Shown: positions 12,300 to 20,988, counted from the first letter of the stretch. The stretch: DNA of 64,000 nt from Pseudoxanthomonas beigongshangi (GCF_016820515.1 NZ_JADHDV010000002.1:55599-119598); one strand, 5' to 3'. Numbers and translations are program-made. Notes: generated by a model from the letters alone, not told the origin.

Positions 12300-13295
12300 T
12301 CAGGACCGTGCCAGCGGCACGTCACGCAGCAGCGCGGCAATCACGTCGTCGGCGCTCTTCTGCTCGGCTTCGGCGGCGAACGACAACAGCAGGCGATGGC
12401 GCATCACCGGCGCGGCCAGCGCGGCGACGTCCTCGCGGGTCGCGGCCAGGCGCCCGTGCAGCAGCGCCCGCGCCTTGGCGGCCAGCACCAGCGACTGCCC
12501 GGCGCGCGGACCGGCGCCCCATTTGACGTATTTGCGCACTTCCTCCGGCGCGCCATCGGCGGGGCGGCTCGCGCGCACCAGCCGGGTGATCCAGCGCAGC
12601 AGGTCCTCGCCCAGGTGGACCTGGCGCACGTACCGCTGCAGCATCAGCACGTCCGCGCCCTGCATCACCCGCGGCACTTCGCCCAACTGGCTGCCGGTGG
12701 TCTGCAGCAGGATGTCGTGCTCCTCCTGCTCGCTGGGATAGTCCACCCGGATGTGCAGCAGGAAGCGGTCCAACTGCGCTTCGGGCAGCGGATAGGTGCC
12801 GGCCTGCTCCAGCGGATTCTGGGTCGCGAGCACGAAGAACGGCGTCGGCAGCGCGTGGGTGACGCCGGCATAGCTGACGGTGCGTTCCTGCATCGCTTCC
12901 AGCAGCGCGGCCTGGGTCTTGGGCGGGGTGCGGTTGAGTTCGTCGGCCAGCAGCAGGTTCGTGAACACCGGACCGGGCTGGAAACGGAAGCGACGATGGC
13001 CGGTGCCGTGTTCCTCCTCCAGCAGTTCGGTGCCGAGGATGTCGCTGGGCATCAGATCGGGAGTGAACTGCACGCGCCGGAACTGCAGTTCCAGCGCCTG
13101 CCCCAGGGTCCTCACCAGCAAGGTCTTGCCCAATCCCGGCACGCCTTCCAGCAGGCAGTGGCCGCCGGCCAGCAGGCCGATCAACAGCTGCTCGACCACG
13201 GCTTCCTGGCCGACGATGGCGCGGCCGATGGCGTCGCGCAGGGAGGCCAGCCGATCCAGTTGCGCCCGGATGTCGGTTTCGGAAAGTTCGCTCAT
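12300..13295 (-). CDS. MoxR family AAA+ ATPase
   Basis: The 331-residue product has Walker A GVPGLGKT (51-58), Walker B LLLADELNR (114-122), sensor-1 ATQNPLEQAGTYPLPEAQLDRF, and the C-terminal lid. This is the MoxR type, a chaperone-like ATPase that works with DUF58/vWA partners in maturing envelope or redox complexes. ATG at 13295 (MSELSETDIR) is preferred; the upstream extension is not family-like. It is the second gene of the cluster, 61 bases after the DUF4159 gene. Confidence 0.95.
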   Translation of the reverse strand: MSELSETDIRAQLDRLASLRDAIGRAIVGQEAVVEQLLIGLLAGGHCLLEGVPGLGKTLLVRTLGQALELQFRRVQFTPDLMPSDILGTELLEEEHGTGHRRFRFQPGPVFTNLLLADELNRTPPKTQAALLEAMQERTVSYAGVTHALPTPFFVLATQNPLEQAGTYPLPEAQLDRFLLHIRVDYPSEQEEHDILLQTTGSQLGEVPRVMQGADVLMLQRYVRQVHLGEDLLRWITRLVRASRPADGAPEEVRKYVKWGAGPRAGQSLVLAAKARALLHGRLAATREDVAALAAPVMRHRLLLSFAAEAEQKSADDVIAALLRDVPLARS

Positions 13296-13356
13296 CGGAA
13301 ATCCCGTGGAGAAGAGAGGCGGCAGGACCACGACCGCGCGGTGGCGAAGGTCCGGT

Positions 13357-14061
13357 TCATGAGTTCAGCGCGTACATGACGATATTGACCGCGAATCTGG
13401 TGTTGTCCTCGGCCAGGAACCGCTTGTTGCGCCAGTCGTAGTCCCATTCGCAACCATAGTCCTTGTTGCTGTAGAGCACGCCCAGGCGGCCATTGATTTC
13501 GATGCCCTGCAGGTACTCGTGGACCAGATCATCGCCCCAGCCATTGAGTTCGAAGCCGGTGGCCGGGGGACCATCGAAGGTGAAGAAGCTGCGGTACAGG
13601 GGATGTTGGTTCGGCAGCTTCTTCATCGCCTTCGCCCCGAAGATCGAGGCCATTTGCGCCTCGAACGACTTGGCGAACAGGCCATCGATGTCGTGGTTGC
13701 AGTCGTCCACGAATACAAAGCCGCCGTTGCGCACGTACCGCTCGAAGTTGCGCCGCTCGGCGGGATTGAATTCGACCAGCTTGTGCCCGGCCAGGTAACA
13801 GAATGGCGCCGACAGCACCCGCGGATCGGACAGCGCCAGCACGTGTTCCTTCGGATCCACCCGCAATTGGGTGTAGTCGATCAGCGACGTGATCAGGTTG
13901 GCCGGCATGCGCTGATCCACGTCCCAGTCGCCTGAGTCGTAGCGCAGGCGGGTGAACCAGAAATCGTAGACGGGCGCCGCCCGTGCCGCGCGGGGCGAAG
14001 CGCCGAGCAGCACACCGGCGAGGCCGCCGGCCATCAGGCGCAGGAACTCGGCACGGGTCAT
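13357..14061 (-). CDS. DUF4159 domain exported protein
   Basis: The 234-residue product has a signal sequence (TRAEFLRLMAGGLAGVLLGASPRAARA), then the DUF4159 body: FWFTRLRYDSGDWDVDQRMPANL, a FVFVDDCNHD block and YGCEWDYDWRNKRFLAEDNTRFAVNIVMYAL at the C-terminus. The leader resembles Tat-type RRxFL leaders of relatives, but only one Arg is present before AEFL, so Sec export is more likely. ATG 14061 was chosen; ATG 14082, seven codons upstream, has the better AAGG ribosome-binding site and is a real alternative. DUF4159 genes are regular members of MoxR/DUF58/BatA operons. Function is unknown. Confidence 0.88.
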   Translation of the reverse strand: MTRAEFLRLMAGGLAGVLLGASPRAARAAPVYDFWFTRLRYDSGDWDVDQRMPANLITSLIDYTQLRVDPKEHVLALSDPRVLSAPFCYLAGHKLVEFNPAERRNFERYVRNGGFVFVDDCNHDIDGLFAKSFEAQMASIFGAKAMKKLPNQHPLYRSFFTFDGPPATGFELNGWGDDLVHEYLQGIEINGRLGVLYSNKDYGCEWDYDWRNKRFLAEDNTRFAVNIVMYALNS

Positions 14062-14251
14062 GCCCGCGCCCCCGTCGCCCATGCCGCCGTGCCTTCACGC
14101 ACAAGCGGAAGGCGCGGCGGGGACAAGGCGGAATCCATCAACGGCACGGGCATCTCGGAACGATACGGAATTGCGGACGCCGGCCTGTCGCGGGAAGACG
14201 CCTCCCCGCCCGCGCGGCCCCCTCCCGCCACCGGGAGAGGACGCGAACGGT

Positions 14252-15586
14252 TCAAACCGCGTCGGACAGCGAGGTGAAGGTGAAGTCGCGCAGCTTCATC
14301 GGCGGGATCATCATCACGAACGAGGATTCGTCGCCGGCCACGCGCACCGGTTTGCCGAGTTCCTCGATGTTGTTGAGCATGATCACCGGCGACTCGTTGA
14401 AGCGGAAATTCTTCACCGGGTACTTGATCTCGCCGTTCTCGATGTAGAAGGTGCCGTCGCGGGTCAGTCCGGTCAGCAGCACGGTCTGCGGGTCGACCAG
14501 GCGGATGTACCAGGTGCGGGTGACCAGGATGCCCTTCTGGGTGCTCTTCACCAGTTCGGCCGTGGACTTGTCGCCGCCGGCCATCAGCAGGTTGCCGGGC
14601 GAGCCGACCGCGCGCTTGCCCTGCTTCTGCGCCCAGAAGCGCGAATAGTCCAGGTTGGCGATCTTGCCGTTCTCGACGATCGCCATCTTCTCGCGCGGCA
14701 GGTTCTCGCCATCCCACGGCAGCACCGGCGCGTCCGGATGCCAGGGATCGGCGGTCAGGTTCACCCGCGGGTCGTAGACCTGCTCGCCCAGCTTGTTGCC
14801 GCCGCCTTTCTTGGACAGGAAGCTGCGGCCCTCGTCGGCCTGGCGCGCGTCGAAGAAATTCATCATGAAGGAGATCAGGCCCGCGGCCGCGGCCGGTTCC
14901 AGGATCACGGTGTACTTGCCCGGCTCCAGCGCCTTGGCATCGGCCGATTCGCTGGCCTTGCGCATGGCGGTGCGAATGTCGCTGTCGGCCTTGAACGCAT
15001 TGGCGTCCTTCAGGTTGCGGCCGACCCAGCCGGACCCGCGTCCGTCCTCGGTGCGCACGGTGCAGGTGTAGTCGAAGCTGGTGGCGCGCTGGTAGCCGAA
15101 GTTGCCCTTGCTGTTGGCGAAGGCGACGAAGCTCTGGCCGTCCTCAAGGAAACCGGCGGCGATCAACTTCTCCGCCTTGCAGGGATCGATGGACGCCTTG
15201 GCCACCTCGGCACGGAACTCCGGGGTGATGGCGGCGGTGGATTCGCTGAAGGTGGGACTGGCCTGGTAGGTCTGCTTGTCGATGGCCGGCATGAACTCGG
15301 GGTTCTCCGGCGCCAGCCGGGCCAGATCCTCGGCACGGCGGACCACGCGTTCCAGTGCGGCATCGTCGAACTCGTTGATGGTCGCCACGCCCACGCGCTT
15401 GCCGAACGCCACCTGCACCGCCAGGTCGGCGTTGCTGACGATGCCGCTGGTGGACACGTCGTTGAGCGCGAAGCGGATGTTGCCGCTGATGCTGCCGCTC
15501 AGGCTTGCCGTGCACTCGTCGGCCTTGGATAGCGCGATGACCTTGTCCAGGATGGCCTTGGCCTGCGCTTCGGTAAGGATGCTCAT
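14252..15586 (-). CDS. TldD/PmbA-family protein, TldE-like partner
   Basis: The 444-residue protein has TldD/PmbA-family features throughout: an N-terminal domain with FGKRVGVATINEFDDAALERVVRRAEDLARLAPE and a C-terminal domain with GNLLMAGGDKSTAELVKSTQKGILVTRTWYIR and VNPQT-like LVDPQTVLLTGLTRDGTFYIENGEI. It lacks the zinc-binding HExxxH of TldD, matching the non-catalytic TldE/PmbA half of the heterodimer. No signal peptide is visible (MSILTEAQAKAILDKV), although its neighbour has one. Start ATG 15586. It follows the Tat-signal TldD gene by 97 bases on the same strand. Confidence 0.88.
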   Translation of the reverse strand: MSILTEAQAKAILDKVIALSKADECTASLSGSISGNIRFALNDVSTSGIVSNADLAVQVAFGKRVGVATINEFDDAALERVVRRAEDLARLAPENPEFMPAIDKQTYQASPTFSESTAAITPEFRAEVAKASIDPCKAEKLIAAGFLEDGQSFVAFANSKGNFGYQRATSFDYTCTVRTEDGRGSGWVGRNLKDANAFKADSDIRTAMRKASESADAKALEPGKYTVILEPAAAAGLISFMMNFFDARQADEGRSFLSKKGGGNKLGEQVYDPRVNLTADPWHPDAPVLPWDGENLPREKMAIVENGKIANLDYSRFWAQKQGKRAVGSPGNLLMAGGDKSTAELVKSTQKGILVTRTWYIRLVDPQTVLLTGLTRDGTFYIENGEIKYPVKNFRFNESPVIMLNNIEELGKPVRVAGDESSFVMMIPPMKLRDFTFTSLSDAV

Positions 15587-15683
15587 GTTCTGGGATTCTC
15601 TCGTAGAGCGGAGCGCGCTCCGCTGCCTTTCGCTGTCGGGGACCTCGGGGTTCGGCGGAACCGGGCAAGCCCGGCTCCACGCC

Positions 15684-17318
15684 TCAACCCAGGCTGCGGG
15701 CGGTATTGATCACGTTGATGCCGTTGAAACGCGCGGTGGAGGAACCGTGCGAGACCGCCGACACCTGTCCGGGCTGGCCCTTGCCGTCGAAGAACGAACC
15801 GCCCAGGCGGTAATCGCTTTCGTCGCACACCGCCGCGCAGGCGTTCCAGAACTCCGGCGTGCGGATCTGGTAGGCCACGTCCTCGATCTGCTGGGTGATC
15901 TTGCCGTTCTTGATTTCGTAGAACAGCTGGCCGCCGAACTGCGCGTTGTAGCGCTGCTGGTCGATGGAGAACGAACCGTCGCCGATGATGTAGATGCCGT
16001 TCTCGACATCCTTGATCATGTCCGCCACGCTCAGCTTCTGCTTGCCCGGCTGCAGCGAGACGTTGGCCATGCGCTGGAACTGCACGCTCGACCAGGAGTC
16101 GGCATAGCAGCAGCCGTCCGATTCGGTCTTGCCCAGGATGTGCGCCTGATCGCGGATGGTCTGGTAGTCCACCAGTTTGCCGTCGGTGATCAGGTTCCAG
16201 CGCTTGGTCTTCACTCCTTCGTCGTCGTAGCCCACCGCGCCCAGGCTGCCGGGCTGGACCTTGTCGGCGAAGAGGGTGACCTTGTCGCTGCCGTACTGGA
16301 ACGCCGCCTCGCGCTTGTCCAGGGTGGCGAAGCTGGTGCCGGCGTAGTTGGCCTCGTAGCCCAGCACGCGGTCCAGCTCCAGCGGGTGGCCGACCGATTC
16401 GTGGATGGTCAGCCAGGTATGCGAGGGATCCAGCACCAGATCGTACTTGCCGGGCTTCACCGAAGGCGCCTTGAGCTTGGCGCGCGCCTGCCTGGCCGCG
16501 GCGATGGCGTCTTCCTTCATGTCGTAGGACAGGCCGTAGTTGACCACGCCGTTTGGCGAGGTCACCTTGCCGGAGGCGTCGCCGTCCAGGTATTCGAAGC
16601 CCATGCCCATCGGCGCGGACAGACCGTCGCGGGTGCGGAACTTGCCGCTGGCCTTGTCGATGGCGGTGACGGTCATCGGCACCCAGATGCGGTGGATGTC
16701 CTGGTCGATGTAGGAACCATCGGTGCTGGCGAAGTACTTCTGTTCGTTGACCAGGAACAGCATCGAGTTGACGAAATCCGCGCCGGCGTTGATCGCGGCG
16801 GCGTTGACGCCCAGCAGCAGATCCGCCTTGTCCTTGATCGGCACCGCCATCGCGTTCTTGCGGATAGGCGTCTTCCACGCCACCTCGCCCACGCCCGGCG
16901 TGGCCGCCAGTTGCACCGGCTTGCCCTGCACCTTGCTGTTGGCCTTGGCGATCGCGGCGGCCTGCTGCGCGGCCGTCGCCACGCCCTGCGCGGTCAGCTC
17001 GTGGGTGGCGGCGAAACCCCAGGCGCCGTTGGCGATCACGCGGATGCCGACACCGGTGGACTCGGTGTTGACCACGTTCTGCACCTTGTCCTCGCGGGTG
17101 ATCACGAACTGGCGCAGGTAGCGTCCGATGCGCACGTCGCAGTAGCTGGCGCCCGCCTCCTTGGCCGCGGTCATGGCGGTGTCGGCCAGGCGCTTCTTCA
17201 GGCCGACATCGAGGGAGCTCTGCAATTCCTCGGCGGCGATGGCCTTGCCGAAGTAGGCCGGCAGCATCAGGCCGCCGAGGCTGAGGCCGCTGTAGGCCAG
17301 GAAGTCACGTCTGCGCAA
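15684..17318 (-). CDS. TldD-family metalloprotease with Tat signal peptide
   Basis: TldD/TldE heterodimers are zinc proteases that degrade unfolded peptides and in some bacteria process ribosomal peptides. This 544-residue product has the zinc motif HESVGH at residues 306-311 with downstream conserved Glu, so it should be catalytic. The N-terminus is RRRDFLAYSGLSLGGLMLPAYFGKAIAAE, a typical twin-arginine leader. That predicts export of the folded enzyme, unlike cytoplasmic E. coli TldD. Start is TTG at 17318, 7 bases after GGAGA; there is no better start. A probable promoter lies about 100 bases upstream. How its leaderless TldE-like partner reaches it is an open point. Confidence 0.9.
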   Translation of the reverse strand: MRRRDFLAYSGLSLGGLMLPAYFGKAIAAEELQSSLDVGLKKRLADTAMTAAKEAGASYCDVRIGRYLRQFVITREDKVQNVVNTESTGVGIRVIANGAWGFAATHELTAQGVATAAQQAAAIAKANSKVQGKPVQLAATPGVGEVAWKTPIRKNAMAVPIKDKADLLLGVNAAAINAGADFVNSMLFLVNEQKYFASTDGSYIDQDIHRIWVPMTVTAIDKASGKFRTRDGLSAPMGMGFEYLDGDASGKVTSPNGVVNYGLSYDMKEDAIAAARQARAKLKAPSVKPGKYDLVLDPSHTWLTIHESVGHPLELDRVLGYEANYAGTSFATLDKREAAFQYGSDKVTLFADKVQPGSLGAVGYDDEGVKTKRWNLITDGKLVDYQTIRDQAHILGKTESDGCCYADSWSSVQFQRMANVSLQPGKQKLSVADMIKDVENGIYIIGDGSFSIDQQRYNAQFGGQLFYEIKNGKITQQIEDVAYQIRTPEFWNACAAVCDESDYRLGGSFFDGKGQPGQVSAVSHGSSTARFNGINVINTARSLG

Positions 17319-17692
17319 GGCTTGCTCTCCAGCGATGAGCCCCGCAGCGCGGAGCTGGAACGGAACGGAATGAAGCGGGACGAAGCGGAATTGCGATGTG
17401 GCGGGTGCGTGCCGGATTCTTGCCGGTGGCTGAATGGTCCGTCAAATGACTTTCGGCATAGAAGCGATGCCTTCCGGCGCAATTCCCTCGGCCGCCGCGG
17501 CGAGGTGGTCCCGGCTTCGCATCGCAGCGTCCGCCCGCGTCCGTGGACGCAAGCGGCGCGCATGGTTCATCGCACCCGCGAGCGGCGGAGCGCGCGGTCG
17601 GCGATGCGAAAGCGACTCCGCTTCCCGGTTTCGTTTCCACGCGCGCCACGCCCGTCCCCGCAGGCGGATGGCTCGCCCATGCGGGCAAAGGC
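17319..17692. other. 374-base intergenic stretch between tldD-like gene and dapB
   Basis: No credible gene is seen on either strand. It holds the candidate tldD-like promoter, short degenerate CGGAA/CGAAG repeats (about 17356-17392), and the 3' flank of dapB. No clear T-tract terminator follows dapB in this orientation. Confidence 0.5.
17416..17445 (-). promoter_or_regulatory. Candidate promoter for the TldD/TldE pair
   Basis: On the minus strand TTGACG (plus 17440-17445) is followed after 18 bases by AAGAAT (plus 17416-17421), matching the -35 at 5 of 6 and the -10 at 4 of 6. It lies about 100 bases upstream of the TTG start. Confidence 0.4.
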
Positions 17693-18412
17693 TCAGTCGA
17701 GCAGATCGCGGACGCGATATTGACCGGCTGCGCGGCCGGCCAGGCGCCCGGCCACATGCAGGGCGCCGCGCGCGAAGATGTCTCGGTTGGTGGCACGGTG
17801 GACCAGTTCGATGCGTTCACCCAGGCCGGTGAACTGCACCAGATGCTCGCCGACGATGTCGCCGGCACGCAGGCTGGCGTAATGCACCGGCGCGCCTGCC
17901 GAACCGGCCGCCTCGCCCAGCGTGAGCGCGGTGCCCGAGGGCGCGTCCTTCTTGTGGACGTGGTGTGACTCGACCACGTCGCAATCCCAACCGCCCAGCG
18001 CGGCGGCGGCGCGTTCGACAAGTTCGGTCAGCACCGCCACGCCCAGGCTGAAGTTGGAGGCCCACACCAGCGGGATCCGGCCGGCCGCCTGCGCCAGCGC
18101 TTGCCGCTGCGCCTCGTCCAGACCGGTGGTGCCGGACACCAGCGCCGCGCCGCGCTGCACGCACAGCGTCAGCACCGGGTCGAAACCCTCGGGCAGGCTG
18201 AAATCGATGGCCACGTCGAACGCCGGCACGCCGCCCAGCTCACTGGCGGCGAAATACGGCACGCCTTCCACCACCCGCTGCGCGGGCGATTTGCGCATCA
18301 CCGCCGCGACCACCTGCAACCGCTGAGGCTGTTCGGCGGCCAGGCGCAACAGGGCCTGGCCCATGCGCCCGGAGGCGCCGTGGATGAGGATGCGGGTGGG
18401 CGTGGTTTCCAT
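17693..18412 (-). CDS. dapB: 4-hydroxy-tetrahydrodipicolinate reductase
   Basis: DapB reduces 4-hydroxy-tetrahydrodipicolinate with NAD(P)H in the lysine/diaminopimelate pathway. The 239-residue product has the N-terminal Rossmann motif HGASGRMGQALL, DFSLPEG, SGTTGLDEAQ, SNFSLGVAVL, and the catalytic ESHHVHKKDAPSGTAL block. ATG 18412 (METTPTRILIHG) was chosen; ATG 18421 three codons upstream is possible. The length is slightly shorter than the usual 240-270 but complete at both ends. Confidence 0.95.
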   Translation of the reverse strand: METTPTRILIHGASGRMGQALLRLAAEQPQRLQVVAAVMRKSPAQRVVEGVPYFAASELGGVPAFDVAIDFSLPEGFDPVLTLCVQRGAALVSGTTGLDEAQRQALAQAAGRIPLVWASNFSLGVAVLTELVERAAAALGGWDCDVVESHHVHKKDAPSGTALTLGEAAGSAGAPVHYASLRAGDIVGEHLVQFTGLGERIELVHRATNRDIFARGALHVAGRLAGRAAGQYRVRDLLD

Positions 18413-18467
18413 GCCCGGCATGGTAGCCGAGCCGGCCCCATGGGCGAAGATGGCGGCCTGCTTTCCT

Positions 18468-18538
18468 TGTGGGAGCGACGTGAGTCGCGAACGGGCCGCC
18501 AGGACTTCCTGGGTATCGCGACTCACGTCGCTCCCACA
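18468..18538. repeat. REP-like inverted repeat (type GTGGGAGCGACGTGAGTCGCGA)
   Basis: A 23-base arm at 18468-18490 is perfectly inverted at 18516-18538, separated by 25 bases. The same core (GGAGCGACGTxAGTCGCGA) recurs as a second inverted pair at 30480-30606. Both lie in intergenic gaps, as expected for dispersed REP/BIME-type elements of Xanthomonadaceae and Pseudomonas. It may act as a weak terminator or mRNA stabiliser behind the aminotransferase or before dapB. Confidence 0.85.
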
Positions 18539-18558
18539 GGGCGCCCTACAGGGATGCC

Positions 18559-19752
18559 TCACGCCACCGCGGCAGCGATTTCCTCGCGCACCAGGGTGCC
18601 CAGCCGCGCCATGCCCTGCTCGATCTTCTCGGCCGACACGGTCACGAACGACAGCCGCAGGGTGTTCGGTTGCGGATCGACCGCGAAGAACGGCGCGCCC
18701 GGCACGAATGCGACATTCTGTTCGATCGCCCGGGCCAGCAGCGCGCCGGCGTCTACGTCTTCCGGCAGCGTGACCCAGATGAACATGCCGCCGGCCGGGC
18801 GGTTCCATTTCGCCTCGGCGGGGAAATGGCGCTGCAACGCGGACAGCATCAGTTCGCACTGATCGCCGTAGAGCTTGCGGATCTCGGGAATGTGGCGATC
18901 CAGGAACCCGCCCTGCACCGCCTCGAACACGATCCGCTGCGAGAACGACGGGGTATGCAGATCCGCGGCCTGCTTGGCCTGCACCAGCTTGGCGTGCAGC
19001 GGTTCGGGCGCGATCAGATAGCCCAGCCGCAGGCCCGGCGCCAGCACCTTGGAGAACGACCCCATGTAGACCACGTTGTCCGGATCCATCGACAGCAGGC
19101 TGGGCAACTGTTCGCCCCGGTAACTCAGCTCGCCGTACGGGTCATCCTCGACCACCAGCACACCGGCGGCGCGGGCTCGCGCGATCAGCGCGCGCCGGCG
19201 TTCCAGCGGCAGGCGCCGGCCGGTCGGGTTCTGGAAATTCGGCAGGCAGTACATGAAGCGGCCGCCGCGCAGTTGCGCTTCGTCCAGCGCATCCACCACG
19301 ATGCCCTCGTCGTCGCTGCGCATCGACGAGAACGCCGGCTGGAACAGCGAGAACGCCTGCAGCGCGCCGAGATAGCTGGGCGTTTCCACCAGCACCTTGC
19401 TGCCCTCGTCGATCAGCACCTTGCCCAGCAGATCCAGGCCCTGTTGCGAACCGGTGGTGATCAGCACCTGGCCGGGGCGGACGGTCACGCCATCGCGGCT
19501 GTGGCGCGCGGCCACCCATTCGCGCAGCGGAGTGAAGCCTTCGGTCGGTCCGTACTGCAACGCGGCCTGCGGCGCCTCGGCGAACACCTTGTCGGTGGCC
19601 TCCTGCATGCGCGCGATCGGAAACGTGGCCGGCGACGGCAATCCGCCCGCGAAGGAAATGACTTCCGGACGTTCGGTGACCTTGAGGATTTCGCGGATCG
19701 CCGAGCTGGTCAGCGCCTGCGCACGGCGGGACAGGGTGAAATGGCTGTTCAT
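18559..19752 (-). CDS. PLP-dependent aminotransferase (class I/II, 2-aminoadipate-aminotransferase-like)
   Basis: The 397-residue fold-type I aminotransferase begins MNSHFTLSRRAQALTSSAIREILKVTERPEVISFAGGLPSP. It has LQYGPTEGFTPLREWVA, ITTGSQQGLDLLGKVLIDEG, PNFQNPTGRRLPLERR, VEDDPYGELSYRG, and the PLP lysine in GSFSKVLAPGLRLGY. This pattern is typical of LysN-like or broad-specificity aminotransferases that act on aromatic or branched amino acids. It sits between lysine (dapB) and tyrosine (tyrA-like) genes, so either pathway fits; the substrate cannot be told from sequence. ATG 19752 is supported by family alignment. Confidence 0.9.
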   Translation of the reverse strand: MNSHFTLSRRAQALTSSAIREILKVTERPEVISFAGGLPSPATFPIARMQEATDKVFAEAPQAALQYGPTEGFTPLREWVAARHSRDGVTVRPGQVLITTGSQQGLDLLGKVLIDEGSKVLVETPSYLGALQAFSLFQPAFSSMRSDDEGIVVDALDEAQLRGGRFMYCLPNFQNPTGRRLPLERRRALIARARAAGVLVVEDDPYGELSYRGEQLPSLLSMDPDNVVYMGSFSKVLAPGLRLGYLIAPEPLHAKLVQAKQAADLHTPSFSQRIVFEAVQGGFLDRHIPEIRKLYGDQCELMLSALQRHFPAEAKWNRPAGGMFIWVTLPEDVDAGALLARAIEQNVAFVPGAPFFAVDPQPNTLRLSFVTVSAEKIEQGMARLGTLVREEIAAAVA

Positions 19753-19819
19753 CGGCGCAGTGTAACGGGGATATCGGCGCGTGCCGTTTCGCACTGCGCC
19801 AATACGCCGCCGTACCGCG

Positions 19820-20935
19820 TCAGCGGCCGGCGGCCAGCACCCGGCCAATGCCGCTGGCGTCGATTTCCGCCGCCGCGCGGCGCAGGCCGTCCGCGTCCAC
19901 GTCCGCATCGAAGCCGATACGGAAATGCACCTCGCCCTCCGGGGTGCGCGAGGAGTGGATCGACGACAGGCTCACGCCGTGCCGTTCGAACACGTGCAGC
20001 AGCGCCCGCAGCGAACCGGGACGATCCTCCGGCAGATGCACGCTCATCGACTGCGCGCCGGCCAGGTCGGCTAGCAGGTAGCCCAAGCGCTCGTAACTGT
20101 AGTTGCCGTCGGCCAGCGCCCGCGCGCCCAGCGCTTCCCGGTTGCCGTCCAGGAATTCCTCGCGGAACGCCGCGCGCGCGGCGTCGCTCCCCTCGCCCAC
20201 CAGCGCCGCCATCCGGCCAATCTGCGCGTGCAGCGCGGTGAGGATTTCATGCGCGTGCGGATTGCCGAACTGGATGTCCTCGTAGATCGCCGGATTCAGC
20301 GACAGGATGCGCGACAGGATCGCCGCGTCCATCTCGAAGGAGGCCGAACGGAACGGCAGCAGTTCGGCCAGCGCGCCAACCGCCGGGGCCTGTCCGCGCA
20401 GCACGCCAGCCTGGGCCAGGTGGCTGGCATGCACCATCGCCTGCACCAGCGCCATGATCCGATCATGCTGTTCGGGTTCGGCGTGGACGTACTCGCCCTC
20501 CAGCGCGCGCAGCAGCGCGTCCAGCCAGGGACGCCAGCCCTCCAGCCGCGCTTCGCACACCACCGTCACCCTGCCCTTCAGGGTTGGCGCCTTGGGCGGC
20601 GCGGTCATCGGATGCAAGCCCGCCACCTCGGCGCGCGATCGCAGCATCGCGGCGATTGGCGCGGCCTTGATCGAAGTGACGTCCAACCACAGCTTGCCGG
20701 CTTCCGTGCCGGCGGCCAGCTCCACGTAGCGCCCGATGATCGCGGCGGTATGCCGGATCGGCGCGGAGAAAATCAGCACATCGGCGCGCTGCGCCAGTTC
20801 GGCTTCCGGCAGCGAAGCGGGATCCGCCGGGTCGTGTCCGATCACCGCCAGCCCCATCCGGGTCTCGAAGAAGCGGCGCAGCCAGCGCCCGTAGGCGCCG
20901 GCGCTGCCGACGATGCCGATCAGGGGTGGGGACAC
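19820..20935 (-). CDS. tyrA: Prephenate dehydrogenase with C-terminal ACT domain
   Basis: This enzyme oxidatively decarboxylates prephenate to 4-hydroxyphenylpyruvate in tyrosine synthesis. The 371-residue product has an N-terminal Rossmann segment (IGIVGSAGAYGRWLRRFF), the active-site LHPMTAPPKAPTLKG block, a helical dimerisation domain, and a C-terminal ACT-like domain (LPEDRPGSLRALLHVFERHGVSLSSIHSSRTPEGEVHFRIGFD, about 300-345), suggesting allosteric control by tyrosine. The start is GTG 20935; it is the only start that keeps the Rossmann loop. Its AAGGAG ribosome-binding site is the 3' arm of the dnaJ terminator hairpin. Confidence 0.85.
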   Translation of the reverse strand: MSPPLIGIVGSAGAYGRWLRRFFETRMGLAVIGHDPADPASLPEAELAQRADVLIFSAPIRHTAAIIGRYVELAAGTEAGKLWLDVTSIKAAPIAAMLRSRAEVAGLHPMTAPPKAPTLKGRVTVVCEARLEGWRPWLDALLRALEGEYVHAEPEQHDRIMALVQAMVHASHLAQAGVLRGQAPAVGALAELLPFRSASFEMDAAILSRILSLNPAIYEDIQFGNPHAHEILTALHAQIGRMAALVGEGSDAARAAFREEFLDGNREALGARALADGNYSYERLGYLLADLAGAQSMSVHLPEDRPGSLRALLHVFERHGVSLSSIHSSRTPEGEVHFRIGFDADVDADGLRRAAAEIDASGIGRVLAAGR

Positions 20936-20936
20936 G

Positions 20937-20961
20937 AAAAAGGGCTCCTTGGGGGAGCCCT
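20937..20961 (-). terminator. Intrinsic terminator after dnaJ, overlapping the tyrA ribosome-binding site
   Basis: On the minus strand GGGCTCC (20960-20954), a CCCAA loop, GGAGCCC (20948-20942), then a run of five T. The stem is perfect over 7 bp. The AAGGAG in loop and 3' arm is also the only good ribosome-binding site for the GTG of the tyrA-like gene, one base past the T-tract. Confidence 0.8.
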
Positions 20962-20962
20962 C

Positions 20963-20968
20963 ATTCTA
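20963..20968 (-). promoter_or_regulatory. Candidate -10 element for tyrA
   Basis: TAGAAT on the minus strand lies just upstream of the terminator hairpin, which would place the start of transcription inside the 5' arm and so remove the hairpin from the tyrA mRNA. No good -35 is visible (TGATCC at 17 bases). Confidence 0.3.
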
Positions 20969-20988
20969 GGTCAGAGCGTCGGCGTGGA

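Noticed and set aside
13357..14082. Tat signal on the DUF4159 protein
   Set aside because: The sequence is TRAEFLRL with a single Arg; the twin-arginine pair is missing, so Sec export is more likely.
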